Shown piece after piece: positions 28,386 through 37,826 of a DNA stretch of 64,000 nucleotides; within the stretch, counting starts at the first letter, position 1, and every line of letters starts with the position of its first letter. The stretch spans positions 1-64,000 of the forward strand of contig JAQVLA010000018.1 of the NCBI GenBank assembly GCA_028704385.1, in the 5' to 3' direction. The notes under the pieces were generated by a model that did no database searches, was not told the origin of the DNA, and saw only the letters and a program-made list of their open reading frames with translations. The position numbers were made by a program, and so were the translations under genes. This DNA is from Bacteroidales bacterium (GTDB lineage Bacteria; Bacteroidota; Bacteroidia; Bacteroidales; F082).

Positions 28386-28414
28386 AGCCGGTAGCATTTC
28401 TGCCGGCTTTTTTT
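28386..28414 (+). terminator. Intrinsic terminator after ppiD
   Basis: The stem AGCCGGTAG / CTGCCGGCT (9 pairs with one G-T) has a 5-nt loop and is followed by seven T. It lies 26 nt after the ppiD stop. Confidence 0.9.
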
Positions 28415-28516
28415 ATGCAATCGATTTGCTGTCACAGTTTTAAAAAATGTTAAAGCAGGCCAGTTGCACTTTTATAAGTGCTGTTACTTTAGTTTTTTTG
28501 CAAAAAAATTCGTTCT

Positions 28517-29446
28517 ATGGATATTGTAGTAGAAAACCTAACCAAAATCTATGGCTTGCAAAAAGCCGTCGATAACATTTCTTTTCGTGTTGAAACAGGT
28601 GAAGTGCTTGGTTTTCTGGGACCTAATGGTGCCGGAAAATCTACTACCATGAAAGCCATAACCACCTATTTGAGTCCCTCGTCCGGAAACATCCGCTTAG
28701 GGAACTTTAATATTTACGATCATCCTGAAGAAATTCGCCGAAGGATAGGCTACCTGCCTGAAAATAATCCTTTGTATCTCGACATGCCGGTGATCGATTA
28801 CCTGACTTTTGTAGCCAAGTTACAGGGCATACCGCAAAGTAAAATCAGGGAACGCCTGCTCGATATGGTAAAGGTTTGCGGTCTGGAAGGTGAAAAACAC
28901 AAAAAGATTGCCGAACTTTCCAAAGGATACCGGCAGCGTGTAGGACTGGCACAGGCCCTGATTCATGATCCGCAGGTATTGGTTCTTGACGAACCTACTA
29001 CAGGTCTCGACCCAAACCAGATCGTTGAAATCCGTGAGCTGATCAGAAAGATTGGCCGCGAAAAAACGGTTATCCTCAGTTCACATATTCTGGCTGAGGT
29101 GGAGGCTACCTGCGATCGTATCATGATCATCAACAAAGGAAAAATTGTGGCAGATGGCACCGCAGATACTTTACGTAAACATGCCGGTGGCAAAGAGATT
29201 TTGCATGTGACCATCGAAGAAGGGGGCCTTAATGAGATACATCAGGCACTTGCGTCACTCGAAACGGTTGAAATGGTGGATTTTGTTAATAAAGAAAATG
29301 GAACTTTTGAAGTGCAAAGTAAAACGGATCAATCTTCGCGCAGAGCCATTTTTAAGTTATGTGTGCAAAATAACTGGATGCTCACGCGTCTGAGTCCGGT
29401 AGAAACCCGCCTCGAAGATGTATTCCGTGAACTTACCATTCAATAA
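28517..29446 (+). CDS. gldA: ABC transporter ATPase GldA
   Basis: The ATP-binding subunit of the GldAFG exporter. Motifs in 309 residues: Walker A GPNGAGKST (35-43), signature LSKGYRQRVGLAQAL, Walker B VLVLDEPTTGLDP and H-loop SSHILAEVE. The C-terminal extension (~220-309) is typical of GldA/NosF-like ATPases. GldA/F/G are needed for gliding in Flavobacterium, but homologues occur in non-gliders. It is followed within 20 nt by gldF. Confidence 0.9.
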   Translation: MDIVVENLTKIYGLQKAVDNISFRVETGEVLGFLGPNGAGKSTTMKAITTYLSPSSGNIRLGNFNIYDHPEEIRRRIGYLPENNPLYLDMPVIDYLTFVAKLQGIPQSKIRERLLDMVKVCGLEGEKHKKIAELSKGYRQRVGLAQALIHDPQVLVLDEPTTGLDPNQIVEIRELIRKIGREKTVILSSHILAEVEATCDRIMIINKGKIVADGTADTLRKHAGGKEILHVTIEEGGLNEIHQALASLETVEMVDFVNKENGTFEVQSKTDQSSRRAIFKLCVQNNWMLTRLSPVETRLEDVFRELTIQ

Positions 29447-29464
29447 CCAAAAAGATTTTGAACA

Positions 29465-30184
29465 ATGAATAAAATTATTACAATAGCAAAACGCGAATGG
29501 CAGGCTTTCTTCGATTCACTCACTGCCTATATCATGCTGGTGCTCTTTCTTGGATTCAGCGGTTTTTTTACCTGGATTTTCGGCTCTGATATTTTCTTTG
29601 TTAAACAAGCCAGCTTGTCTGTTTTCTTTGGTGTTTCGTACTGGACACTTTTTTTCTTTATCCCGGCACTAACCATGCGTCAGTTTGCCGAGGAAAATAA
29701 GACTGGTACAATCGAGCTTTTGCTCACCCGTCCGGTAAGCGACTGGCAGGTAATCAGCGGAAAATTTTTGGCGACCTTGTTTTTGATTGTTTTTGCCCTT
29801 GCTCTTACACTGCCTTATTATATCACGGTGGCCAGCCTGGGCAATATGGATCATGGTGCCACCATTACCGGTTATATTGGATTATTACTAATCAGCGCAG
29901 CCTATATCAGTATTGGGCTGTTTGCCAGCAGCCTCACAAATAATCAAATTGTTGGATTCCTTTTGGCATTGGCCATTGGCATCTTGTTTCATTTTATTTT
30001 TTCGCTGCTATCAATGTCATCAGGAGGTGTTTTGGCTACTATTTTCGATTACCTGAGCATCAGCACCCGTTTCGATTCTCTTTCACGGGGTGTGATCGAT
30101 ACCGGAGATCTGGTTTTCTTTTTCTCTTTGATCTTTTTAGCCTTAACAGCCACAGAAGCTATTTTGCAGCGCAACAGAATTTAA
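29465..30184 (+). CDS. gldF: ABC transporter permease GldF
   Basis: The 239-residue membrane protein has about six segments. MRQFAEENKTGTIELLLTRPVSDWQVISGKF is split over the loop between segments 2 and 3 and is characteristic of ABC-2 permeases of the NosY/GldF group. It is the membrane partner of GldA, 18 nt downstream of it, with gldG next. Confidence 0.9.
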   Translation: MNKIITIAKREWQAFFDSLTAYIMLVLFLGFSGFFTWIFGSDIFFVKQASLSVFFGVSYWTLFFFIPALTMRQFAEENKTGTIELLLTRPVSDWQVISGKFLATLFLIVFALALTLPYYITVASLGNMDHGATITGYIGLLLISAAYISIGLFASSLTNNQIVGFLLALAIGILFHFIFSLLSMSSGGVLATIFDYLSISTRFDSLSRGVIDTGDLVFFFSLIFLALTATEAILQRNRI

Positions 30185-30232
30185 TCGGCGTTAAATTCAA
30201 TTGAAACAACATTTAAAAAGAAGTTTTTACCT

Positions 30233-31747
30233 ATGAAAAAGATAAGCAAACTAACCGGCCAGCTGTTGATGTTAATCCTGGCACTGGTATTAGTGAACCT
30301 GCTTTCGGAACGATTTTCATGGCGGTTCGATTTTACCGAAGGTGGGATTTATACCCTCAGCGATGCTACCAAAGATATTTTGAAATCATTGGATGAACCC
30401 GTAACCATTACTGCTTACTTTACCAAAGGCAGTCAACCGGAAATTGAAAAAGTAAGAAAGGATTTTTTGGATATGCTTACTGAGTACGCCAATCTTTCGG
30501 ATGGCTTGCTCAATTTCGAGTTTGTAAATCCCAACAAAGATGAACAAGGCGAGCAGCAAGCCATGCAGGCCGGTATTCAACCCTTGATGCTCAATGTGCG
30601 CGAAAAAGACCAGGTAAAGCAGCAACGTGTCTTTTTAGGTGCCAAACTTGCTATGGGCGACCGGCAGGAGCTGATTCCCGTGATACAGCCCGGTGCCGCC
30701 ATGGAATATGCGCTTTCTTCTGCCATAAAAAAATTGGCTGTCATTGATAAACCTAAGGTTGGATTTGTGCAAGGTCATGGTGAGCCCGGCCTTAATGCGA
30801 TGGTTCAGGCCAATGAACAGCTGAGTGTGTTGTATGCTACTGAAGCTGTTAATCTTTCACAAAGCGAGAACCCGCTAAACTCCTTTGAAACTTTGGTGAT
30901 CGTTGCTCCTACTGACAGTTTTCCGGATAATGAATTACAACAGCTTGATCAATTTCTGCAGCAAGGCGGAAATCTGCTGATTGCACACAACCATGTGGAG
31001 GCTGATTTACAGACCATGCAGGGAAGTTTAAACAAAAGTAATCTGTCAGCCTGGCTGGCACAAAAAGGCCTGATGCTGGATAATAATTTTGTGGTGGATG
31101 CCAGCGCAGGAACTGTTGGTGTGAGGCAACAAAGCGGTTTCATGACTTTTACCCGTCAGATTCCCTTTCACTATTGGCCGCAAATCACCCAGTTTGAGGA
31201 TAGTCCAGCGACAAAAGGCCTTAATCAGGTAGTGTTGCAGTTTGCAAGCAGTATTCAATATCATGGAGATACAGCTGCTGTTTATTCACCTCTTGTAAGA
31301 ACTTCTGAAAAGTCCGGTACAATTGCTGCGCCCACTTTTATCAATTTGAATAAGGAATGGACAAACAAGGATTTCCCGCTTAAGGGTCAAACCATTGCTG
31401 CTGTCCTCGAAGGTGTTAATGGTAATCAACAGGCAAGCATTGTGTTGTTTTCTGATGGCGATTTTGCTGTGAATGGCGAAGGCCAGCAGATGCAGCAGCA
31501 TCCGGCTGATAATGTGAGTCTTTTTGTGAATGCGGTTGATTATCTTTCGGATGATACCGGATTGATTGATCTGCGTACGAAAGAAATTACTTCGCGTCCG
31601 CTTGAAGCACTCGAAGATGGTCAAAGAAATCTTTTGAAATGGCTTAATTTCCTTTTACCCATTTTACTTGTGCTGATTTTTGGATTGATAAGGTTCCAGT
31701 ATCGTCGTAACCAACGTATTAAAAGAATGGAGGTAGGTCATGTTTAA
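30233..31747 (+). CDS. gldG: Gliding-motility-type ABC accessory protein GldG
   Basis: 504 residues with an N-terminal membrane anchor (about 10-25), a large periplasmic ABC_transp_aux region (SERFSWRFDFTEGGIYTLSD near the start; GFVQGHGEPGLNAM; LLIAHNHVEADLQTM) and a C-terminal membrane helix (LNFLLPILLVLIFGLIRFQYRR). This is the standard GldG plan. It completes the GldAFG complex and overlaps the next gene by 8 nt. Confidence 0.9.
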   Translation: MKKISKLTGQLLMLILALVLVNLLSERFSWRFDFTEGGIYTLSDATKDILKSLDEPVTITAYFTKGSQPEIEKVRKDFLDMLTEYANLSDGLLNFEFVNPNKDEQGEQQAMQAGIQPLMLNVREKDQVKQQRVFLGAKLAMGDRQELIPVIQPGAAMEYALSSAIKKLAVIDKPKVGFVQGHGEPGLNAMVQANEQLSVLYATEAVNLSQSENPLNSFETLVIVAPTDSFPDNELQQLDQFLQQGGNLLIAHNHVEADLQTMQGSLNKSNLSAWLAQKGLMLDNNFVVDASAGTVGVRQQSGFMTFTRQIPFHYWPQITQFEDSPATKGLNQVVLQFASSIQYHGDTAAVYSPLVRTSEKSGTIAAPTFINLNKEWTNKDFPLKGQTIAAVLEGVNGNQQASIVLFSDGDFAVNGEGQQMQQHPADNVSLFVNAVDYLSDDTGLIDLRTKEITSRPLEALEDGQRNLLKWLNFLLPILLVLIFGLIRFQYRRNQRIKRMEVGHV

Positions 31748-32708
31748 AAAATTGAATTCCAAAATTTTGCTTGTGGTAGTTTTGGTTTTGGGTGGATTGT
31801 TGGTGCTCAGTGAATTTACCGGTAAAAAAGAGCGTTCGTTTGCCAGTGAGTTGATTGCTGTTGATACGGCACAGCTGACAACCCTTGAAATCGATTTCCC
31901 AAGAGAATCAGTAAGCGTATTACTGCAGCGAAATGGAACAATCTGGCAGGTTGAATCGGATGGAAAGCAGTATCAGGCAGATCAACAAATGATTAAACGA
32001 CTGCTTTCAGCCTATGTTTTGATGAAGCCCGACAGGGTGGCTGCAACCAGCTCGGAGAAGTGGCATGCTTTTGAGGTGGGTGATTCGACTGCTGTATCTG
32101 TTACCCTCAAAGCTGACAAAAAAGTGCTTGGGAAAGTTTATTATGGCAAACTAGCTTTCAGCCAACCAGCAGGCAATCAGCAAATGATGCGCCAGCAACA
32201 ACCGGATGTGAAGACTTTTGTGCGTGTTGATGGCGATGAGCGTGTGTATGCTGTGGAAGGTTTCCTGAAATCTTCTTATCAGCCTGATATAAACGCTTAT
32301 CGCAACAAACAACTACTGCAGTTGAATCAGGCTGAAATAAGCAGCATTCGTTTCGAAGGAAGCCGCAATTTCAATTTACAAAAACAGGAAACCAGCTGGA
32401 CGCTTGGTGATTTGGAAGTTGATTCAGCTTTTATGGTGACTTATCTCCGGAACCTGAGCCGACAAAACAGCAGTAATTTTGTTGATCAGGCTTTGGTGAG
32501 TGGCAAAGCTTTTACGGAAAAACTAACCATCAGCGGAAGCAATTTCAATCCTGTGGAAGTAAGTGCCTGGGTAGTTTCCGACACTTTAATAGGTCATGTG
32601 ATTCATTCCAGTCAGAACAAGGATGGCTATTTCGAGGGTGTAAAAAATGACTTGTACAAAAAGCTTTTTCCCTCGCAGGAAGCGTTCCTGGGAGTACAGG
32701 TAGATTAA
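31740..32708 (+). CDS. DUF4340-domain protein linked to GldAFG
   Basis: 322 residues with an N-terminal membrane anchor (about 9-24) and a periplasmic DUF4340 domain (LTTLEIDFPRESVSVLLQRNGTIWQVE ... QADQQMIKRLLSAYVLMKPDRVA). DUF4340 proteins are commonly encoded after GldG-type ABC genes, and the 8-nt overlap here implies one operon and probably one complex. Molecular function is not known. Confidence 0.82.
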   Translation: MFKKLNSKILLVVVLVLGGLLVLSEFTGKKERSFASELIAVDTAQLTTLEIDFPRESVSVLLQRNGTIWQVESDGKQYQADQQMIKRLLSAYVLMKPDRVAATSSEKWHAFEVGDSTAVSVTLKADKKVLGKVYYGKLAFSQPAGNQQMMRQQQPDVKTFVRVDGDERVYAVEGFLKSSYQPDINAYRNKQLLQLNQAEISSIRFEGSRNFNLQKQETSWTLGDLEVDSAFMVTYLRNLSRQNSSNFVDQALVSGKAFTEKLTISGSNFNPVEVSAWVVSDTLIGHVIHSSQNKDGYFEGVKNDLYKKLFPSQEAFLGVQVD

Positions 32709-32748
32709 GCTGACGTAAAATACGTAATTTCGCAGCAAATTTCACCTC

Positions 32749-33429
32749 ATGGACAACGGATTAAGCGGCTTTATCAGCAGGCTGCCTTTAAAACCCAAGC
32801 CTTTACTCAACAAATTGGAAATAAAGCCGGGAGTTTATGTGCTCCGCTTTGAGCGTAAATCTGATTTTTTGCCCGGGCAGGTGGTCGGGATCACTACAGA
32901 CCAAAGCATTGCGCCTCGTTTGTACAGCATTTGCTCAGGCGCCAATGAAGACTGGATCGAAATCCTTTTCAATGTAAAGGAAGATGGTATTTTAACACCG
33001 CTGTTGGCACAACTTGAAATAGGAGATTTTGTGGAGATTTCCCGACCTTTTGGAGCTTTCCTGGGTGATGAAAAACCGGCCTGGTGGATCGCTGCCGGAA
33101 CAGGGGTTGCGCCATTCCGGTCGATGTTACGATCGGGTTTGGGTAACAACAAAAAATTGATCCATGGCGGACGCACAGCTGATAGTTTCTATTTTGATAC
33201 GGAAATGATGCAGGCTTTCGGACAGGATTATATCCGCTGCTGCTCGCAGGAATCCGGCAAAGGATTGTATCACGGACGCCTGACCAATTGGTTGCGCGAC
33301 CATAGTGAAATACCAGAAGATCATATGTTTTACCTCTGCGGAAGCGCCGAAATGGTGGTCGAAGTACGCGATATTCTCATCAGCAAAGGGGTTGCAATTG
33401 ATCGGGTGATGTCGGAGATTTATTTTTAG
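32749..33429 (+). CDS. Ferredoxin-NADP reductase-like oxidoreductase
   Basis: 226 residues in two halves. The FAD-binding barrel has PRLYSICSG, and the NAD(P)-binding half has GTGVAPFRSM and YLCGSAEMVVEVRDILISKG. The size and the C-terminal VMSEIYF match the short bacterial FNR class (flavodoxin/ferredoxin-NADP reductase). It is cytoplasmic. It could serve the ferredoxin at 8725-9054, but that pairing is only a guess. Confidence 0.88.
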   Translation: MDNGLSGFISRLPLKPKPLLNKLEIKPGVYVLRFERKSDFLPGQVVGITTDQSIAPRLYSICSGANEDWIEILFNVKEDGILTPLLAQLEIGDFVEISRPFGAFLGDEKPAWWIAAGTGVAPFRSMLRSGLGNNKKLIHGGRTADSFYFDTEMMQAFGQDYIRCCSQESGKGLYHGRLTNWLRDHSEIPEDHMFYLCGSAEMVVEVRDILISKGVAIDRVMSEIYF

Positions 33430-33495
33430 GATGCTCTCAAACGTATTGCATGATCGGAAGCGGGTAGGTTTCAATGCAATATTCAGCAGAAACAA

Positions 33496-33503
33496 TAACT
33501 TTG
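33496..33503 (+). promoter_or_regulatory. TAnnTTTG -7 box for rlmN
   Basis: TAACTTTG lies 58 nt before the rlmN ATG, in the gap after the FNR gene. Confidence 0.6.
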
Positions 33504-33561
33504 TAAAGAAATAAACAGGAAGAATTGCTTCAATCAGATTGATTCTTTCGGCCAAATAAGC

Positions 33562-34620
33562 ATGGAAATTAACACAACACATCCAAAAAAGGCACTTTTC
33601 GGTAAAACGCCCAACGAGCTTAAATTGATTTGCTCCGAATTAGGCCTGCCCGCATTTACCGCACGTCAAATGAGCGATTGGCTTTACAAACTGCAGGTTA
33701 CTTCAATTGAAGAAATGACCAATATTTCGAAGCAAAACCGCGAAAAGCTGGCTGAAAATTATGAGGTGGGACGGGTGATGCATTCCAATGTGCAAACCTC
33801 TTTGGATGGCACAAAAAAGTATCTCTTCCCAACCAGCAACAAACGTTTTATTGAAGCAGCCTATATTCCTGATGAGGATCGTGCTACGCTCTGTGTTTCG
33901 TCGCAGGTGGGATGCAAAATGGGATGCTTGTTTTGCATGACAGGCAAACAAGGATTTCAGTCGCAGCTTACGGCAGGTGAAATTGTAAATCAAATCAGCA
34001 GTTTGCCCGAGCGTGATAAGCTTACGAATATCGTGTATATGGGCATGGGAGAGCCTTTCGATAATCTGGAAGGCGTGATGAAAAGCCTCGAAATTTTAAC
34101 TTCTGACTGGGGATTGGGAATGGGTGCACGGCGTATCACTGTCTCTACCATCGGAATGATTCCGGCGATGAAGCATTTTATCGAAAATTCCGAATGTCAT
34201 CTGGCTGTGAGTATGCATACCCCATTCCATGAAGAACGCAAAAAACTGATGCCGATCGAAAACGTCTATCCCATTGCTCAGGTGATTGAACTGTTGCGTG
34301 ATTACGACTTTGGAAAGCAGCGCCGCATTTCGTTTGAATACATCATGTTTAAAGGCATCAACGACACGCCCAGCCATGTGAAGGAAATAGCCAGATTACT
34401 TAATGGCTTACGCTGCAGAATGAATCTGATCCGTTTTCATCCAATTCCGGATACTCCGCTTCAAAGCTCAGATGAAGCTACTATTCAAGCCTTTAAAGAA
34501 GCGCTTATTAAAAAAGGTATTCGTACTACCGTGCGTGCCTCGCGCGGACAAGATATTTTTGCTGCCTGTGGTCTGCTTTCAACGAAAGAATTGGTAAAAC
34601 AACAGGCTCCTGATTTTTAA
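33562..34620 (+). CDS. rlmN: Dual-specificity rRNA/tRNA methyltransferase RlmN
   Basis: A radical-SAM enzyme that methylates C2 of adenine 2503 in 23S rRNA and of A37 in some tRNAs. The [4Fe-4S] motif CKMGCLFC gives Cys118, Cys122 and Cys125, and the C-terminal catalytic cysteine is Cys336 in AACGLLS. It also has the YMGMGEPFDN and SMHTPFHEERKKLMP motifs. The 352-residue length is standard. It is followed 10 nt later by ltaE. Confidence 0.97.
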   Translation: MEINTTHPKKALFGKTPNELKLICSELGLPAFTARQMSDWLYKLQVTSIEEMTNISKQNREKLAENYEVGRVMHSNVQTSLDGTKKYLFPTSNKRFIEAAYIPDEDRATLCVSSQVGCKMGCLFCMTGKQGFQSQLTAGEIVNQISSLPERDKLTNIVYMGMGEPFDNLEGVMKSLEILTSDWGLGMGARRITVSTIGMIPAMKHFIENSECHLAVSMHTPFHEERKKLMPIENVYPIAQVIELLRDYDFGKQRRISFEYIMFKGINDTPSHVKEIARLLNGLRCRMNLIRFHPIPDTPLQSSDEATIQAFKEALIKKGIRTTVRASRGQDIFAACGLLSTKELVKQQAPDF

Positions 34621-34630
34621 AACCATAACC

Positions 34631-35677
34631 ATGAACTTGAAACTCGCGCACACCAAAGGATTTGCCAGTGATAACTGGTCGGGCGTTTCACCCGAAGTGA
34701 TGGAAGCGTTACAAATGGCCAATCAGCTGCATCATCCAGCCTATGGCGAAAACGATCTCATGATGCAACAAGCCGAAAAGCGCTTTCAGGAAGTTTTTGA
34801 AACGGATTGCAAGGTGTTTTTTGTGTATAATGGTACAGGGGCTAATGTGCTTGCCGTGCAGCACTTGCTTAAATCGTGGCAGGCTGTTGTGGCGCCTCAT
34901 TCAGCACATCTCAATGAAGATGAGGGCGGCGCTCCCGAAAAATTTACCGGAGGAAAAATTCTAACTGTGGATTGTCCCGATGGAAAGATCCACCCGGAAC
35001 AGGTCGAGCCTTTTTTGAATAGCATTGGCTTTCAGCATCATGTGCAGCCCAAGCTGATTTGCATCTCTCAGGTTACCGAAATGGGAACCTTGTACAGTTT
35101 GCACGAAATCAAAGCACTGGCCGATTTTGCTCATCAACATGGGATGTATTTGCATATGGACGGTGCCCGCATTGCCAATTCTGCTGTGGCTTTGGGCGTT
35201 TCTTTCAGCGAAATGGTGACACAAACAGGCGTGGATGTGCTTTCGTTCGGAGGCACTAAAAACGGCCTGATGTTTGGCGAGGCTGTTGTTTTTTTGAAAC
35301 CCGAGCTGGCCGAAGGATTTGAATACAATCGCAAACAGGGCATGCAGCTGGCCAGTAAATTACGTTTTATCACTGCACAATTCCTAGCATATCTGGAAAA
35401 TGACCTCTGGAAACGCAATGCCACACAAGCCAATGCCATGGCACGTTTGCTGGCTAATGAGCTGCAGCACATTGACGGAATCAAACTTAGCCGGGCTGTT
35501 GAAGCCAATGGTGTTTTTGCGATCATGCCTAAAGAATTGATTCCAAAATTGCAACAGGAATATTTTTTCCATGTGTGGAACGAAAGCCAAAATGAGGTTC
35601 GCCTGATGTGCTCCTTCGATACCACTGCCGAAGATGTGCAGGGTTTTGTTGCCGCAGCCAATAGGCTTTTGAAGTAA
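34631..35677 (+). CDS. ltaE: Low-specificity L-threonine aldolase
   Basis: A PLP enzyme that splits threonine or allo-threonine to glycine and acetaldehyde. The 348-residue protein has the family pattern: FVYNGTGANVLA (PLP phosphate), HMDGARIANSA (Asp that binds the pyridine nitrogen) and the Schiff-base Lys in SFGGTKNG. It is coupled to rlmN by a 10-nt gap. An SDR threonine dehydrogenase is encoded at 41791, so two threonine routes are present. Confidence 0.93.
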   Translation: MNLKLAHTKGFASDNWSGVSPEVMEALQMANQLHHPAYGENDLMMQQAEKRFQEVFETDCKVFFVYNGTGANVLAVQHLLKSWQAVVAPHSAHLNEDEGGAPEKFTGGKILTVDCPDGKIHPEQVEPFLNSIGFQHHVQPKLICISQVTEMGTLYSLHEIKALADFAHQHGMYLHMDGARIANSAVALGVSFSEMVTQTGVDVLSFGGTKNGLMFGEAVVFLKPELAEGFEYNRKQGMQLASKLRFITAQFLAYLENDLWKRNATQANAMARLLANELQHIDGIKLSRAVEANGVFAIMPKELIPKLQQEYFFHVWNESQNEVRLMCSFDTTAEDVQGFVAAANRLLK

Positions 35678-35686
35678 AAACATTAA

Positions 35687-35750
35687 AATTCCGGATTATA
35701 ATCCTGAAAATTTATAAGAATTCGCGATTATAATCCTGAAATTTCATAAA
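35687..35750. repeat. Tandem 32-bp direct repeat before the AAA_14 ATPase
   Basis: Two adjacent units, 35687-35718 and 35719-35750, both start AATTC and share the core GATTATAATCCTGAAA followed by an A/T-rich end. They fill the gap between ltaE and the ATPase, ending 16 nt before its ATG. The position fits an operator or autoregulatory site. The core also contains the small palindrome ATTATAAT. Confidence 0.6.
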
Positions 35751-35766
35751 TTTGAAAAAAATTGTG

Positions 35767-36909
35767 ATGATAGCACGTCAATTGTCAGAAAGAATCATTT
35801 CAAAATTTTTCAAAGGGAAAGCCATTATTATTCTGGGTCCTCGCCAGACTGGTAAAACCACTTTGTTAAAAAAACTGGTGAAAGAAGATTTTTCGGCCTA
35901 TAAAACCTTATGGCTTGATGCTGACGATCCTTCGATTCGTGCTGAACTAAGCAATCCTAATCTCGCTGATTTAAAAAGAATAATAGGAAAAAACCAGATA
36001 ATTGTTGTAGATGAGGCTCAACGTATTTCATCAATTGGGATCACCTTAAAGATGATGACAGATCATTTTAAGTCTGTGCAGTTGTTGGTTACAGGTTCTT
36101 CTGCGCTTGATATTGCGCAAGGCACAACGGAACCGCTTACTGGTCGCAAATATGAATATTTGTTATTACCACTTGCTTTTGAAGAATTACAAGATTACCA
36201 AGGTTTTGTTGATGAGAAAAAGGCACTTCACAACAGACTGATTTTTGGTACATATCCTGAGATTGTTACAACAGAGGATAGCCAGCTAGATGTGCTTAAG
36301 TTATTATCAGGCAGTTATTTATATAAGGATGTTTTTAAGTACAAGGATTTAAGGCGACCAGAATTGCTCGAAGCTTTGCTTCAGGCATTAGCATTTCAGC
36401 TTGGTTCAGAAGTTTCTTATCAGGAACTTAGTGCAACTATCGGTGCTGATCCGGAAACGGTGAGGCGTTACATTGATTTATTGGAAAAAACCTATGTAAT
36501 TTTTCGCTTAAGATCGCTAAGCAGGAATTTGAGAAATGAATTGAAAAAATCACGGAAAATTTATTTTTTTGATAACGGCATCCGTAATGCGTTGATCAAT
36601 AATTTCAGTCCTTTAAACTTGAGAGAAGACCGTGGTGCTTTATGGGAAAATTTCCTGATGTGTGAAAGGATGAAATACCTTTCAAATCATAACATTTACG
36701 TGAATCCTTATTTTTGGAGAACGCATCAACAACAGGAAATTGATTATATCGAAGATATGAATGGCAAACTCTATGCTTTTGAATTTAAGTGGAATATAAA
36801 ATCCAAAGCCCGTATTCCATTAAGTTTTTCAAAGGCCTATCCCAATCACAGTTTTCAAGTGATAACACCAGAAAACTACCCCGATTTTTTATTGCCTGAA
36901 GCTACTTGA
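35767..36909 (+). CDS. AAA_14 / DUF4143 ATPase
   Basis: Start taken at the ATG at 35767 (380 residues); a TTG 15 nt upstream is less likely. The AAA domain has Walker A GPRQTGKT (24-31), Walker B IIVVDEAQRI and sensor region LLVTGSSALDIAQGTTEPL. A winged-helix-like middle (ELSATIGADPETVRRYIDLLEKTY) and a C-terminal DUF4143 nuclease-like domain (YFFDNGIRNAL ... GALWENFLMCERMKYL ... EIDYIE) follow. The family is widespread and often strain-specific; its biological function is unknown, with possible roles in mobile or defence contexts. Confidence 0.88.
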   Translation: MIARQLSERIISKFFKGKAIIILGPRQTGKTTLLKKLVKEDFSAYKTLWLDADDPSIRAELSNPNLADLKRIIGKNQIIVVDEAQRISSIGITLKMMTDHFKSVQLLVTGSSALDIAQGTTEPLTGRKYEYLLLPLAFEELQDYQGFVDEKKALHNRLIFGTYPEIVTTEDSQLDVLKLLSGSYLYKDVFKYKDLRRPELLEALLQALAFQLGSEVSYQELSATIGADPETVRRYIDLLEKTYVIFRLRSLSRNLRNELKKSRKIYFFDNGIRNALINNFSPLNLREDRGALWENFLMCERMKYLSNHNIYVNPYFWRTHQQQEIDYIEDMNGKLYAFEFKWNIKSKARIPLSFSKAYPNHSFQVITPENYPDFLLPEAT

Positions 36910-36917
36910 CAGCCCTG

Positions 36918-37154
36918 TTATTCACCAAGCAGTTTATCAATTTCTGCTGCCAGTTTCCGGTCCTTTTCGGTTACGATATCACCCGCATCATGTGTGCTGA
37001 GCGTGATTTCTACTTTGTTGTATACATTCGTCCACAAAGGATGGTGTCCCATCTTTTCTGCGATCAGTGCCACCTTAGTCATAAAAGCAAAAGCCTCAAT
37101 AAAATCATCAAAAACGAATTCACGTTTCAGGCTGTTGTTGGTTTCTGTCCACAT
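36918..37154 (-). CDS. Pterin-4a-carbinolamine dehydratase
   Basis: This 78-residue protein matches the PCD family: [21 protein letters not shown] with His37-His38 and then His55 in STHDAGD, ending [18 protein letters not shown]. It dehydrates 4a-hydroxytetrahydrobiopterin and recycles the pterin cofactor of aromatic amino-acid hydroxylases; other roles are possible when no hydroxylase is nearby. It is convergent with the ATPase gene, separated by 8 nt. No phenylalanine hydroxylase lies in the window. Confidence 0.9.
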   Translation of the reverse strand: MWTETNNSLKREFVFDDFIEAFAFMTKVALIAEKMGHHPLWTNVYNKVEITLSTHDAGDIVTEKDRKLAAEIDKLLGE

Positions 37155-37211
37155 AATTAAAACGTTTACAAGCTAACAACTAAACGTGGAATTAGGTTCA
37201 AAACAGCCGTT

Positions 37212-37814
37212 TTACAGCAGTTTATTAAGCGCCTTCAACACAGGCTCAGCCTTGGTTTGCAGCCCTTCCTGTTCAAAAAGAATGGTGCCGTTTTGATCCA
37301 GCACAAATTTTTTGTTGGCATGAGCAAAAGAGCCGTTTTCGAGTTGTTCGTAGCTGATATCCAGAACCAGCGAAATTTCTTTGATTTGTTCAGCATTACC
37401 ATGAAGCAAAAGCCAGTTTTCGCCCAAACCCTGAACGCCGGCATATTCATTCAATCTCTCAGGAATGTCGCGTTCGTGATCGAAACTGATCAGTACGAAT
37501 TTTGTTTTGCTGTGCTTGTCAGTGAATTGACTTTCAATTTGTTTGAGGTCGTTCACCATCATCGGACAGGCATATTCACAATGTGTAAAAATCATGGTGA
37601 GGATAACTGGATTTCCTTGCAAATCAGCCAGCTGAATGCTTTTTCCAGATTGGTCTTGCCATTGATGATCAAGCTGATAAATGGAAGTTTCGGGTAACTG
37701 AACCGTTTTTTCTTTTGATTTAGTGGATGGAGTGCTGCAGCATTTTCCCTGTTGAGCCTGGACTGAAAAGCTGATCAGCATCAATGCGATTAAAGTTGAA
37801 ATAATTCTTTTCAT
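37212..37814 (-). CDS. Sco1/SenC-type copper chaperone
   Basis: 200 residues with a Sec signal (1-20) and a thioredoxin fold. The copper-binding pair is Cys79/Cys83 in CEYACP, with the conserved His165 in SFAHANKKF. Sco proteins deliver copper to, or maintain the redox state of, copper centres. As the last gene of nirK - FGE-like - sco, its likely client is the copper nitrite reductase, though cytochrome oxidase CuA is the classical client. An additional CC pair at 25-26 follows the signal peptide. Confidence 0.88.
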   Translation of the reverse strand: MKRIISTLIALMLISFSVQAQQGKCCSTPSTKSKEKTVQLPETSIYQLDHQWQDQSGKSIQLADLQGNPVILTMIFTHCEYACPMMVNDLKQIESQFTDKHSKTKFVLISFDHERDIPERLNEYAGVQGLGENWLLLHGNAEQIKEISLVLDISYEQLENGSFAHANKKFVLDQNGTILFEQEGLQTKAEPVLKALNKLL

Positions 37815-37826
37815 AAAAGTATTTAT

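Noticed and set aside
28517-32708. gldA-gldF-gldG taken as proof of gliding motility
   Set aside because: The same transporter occurs in non-gliding Bacteroidota, and no gldK-N or spr genes are in the window.
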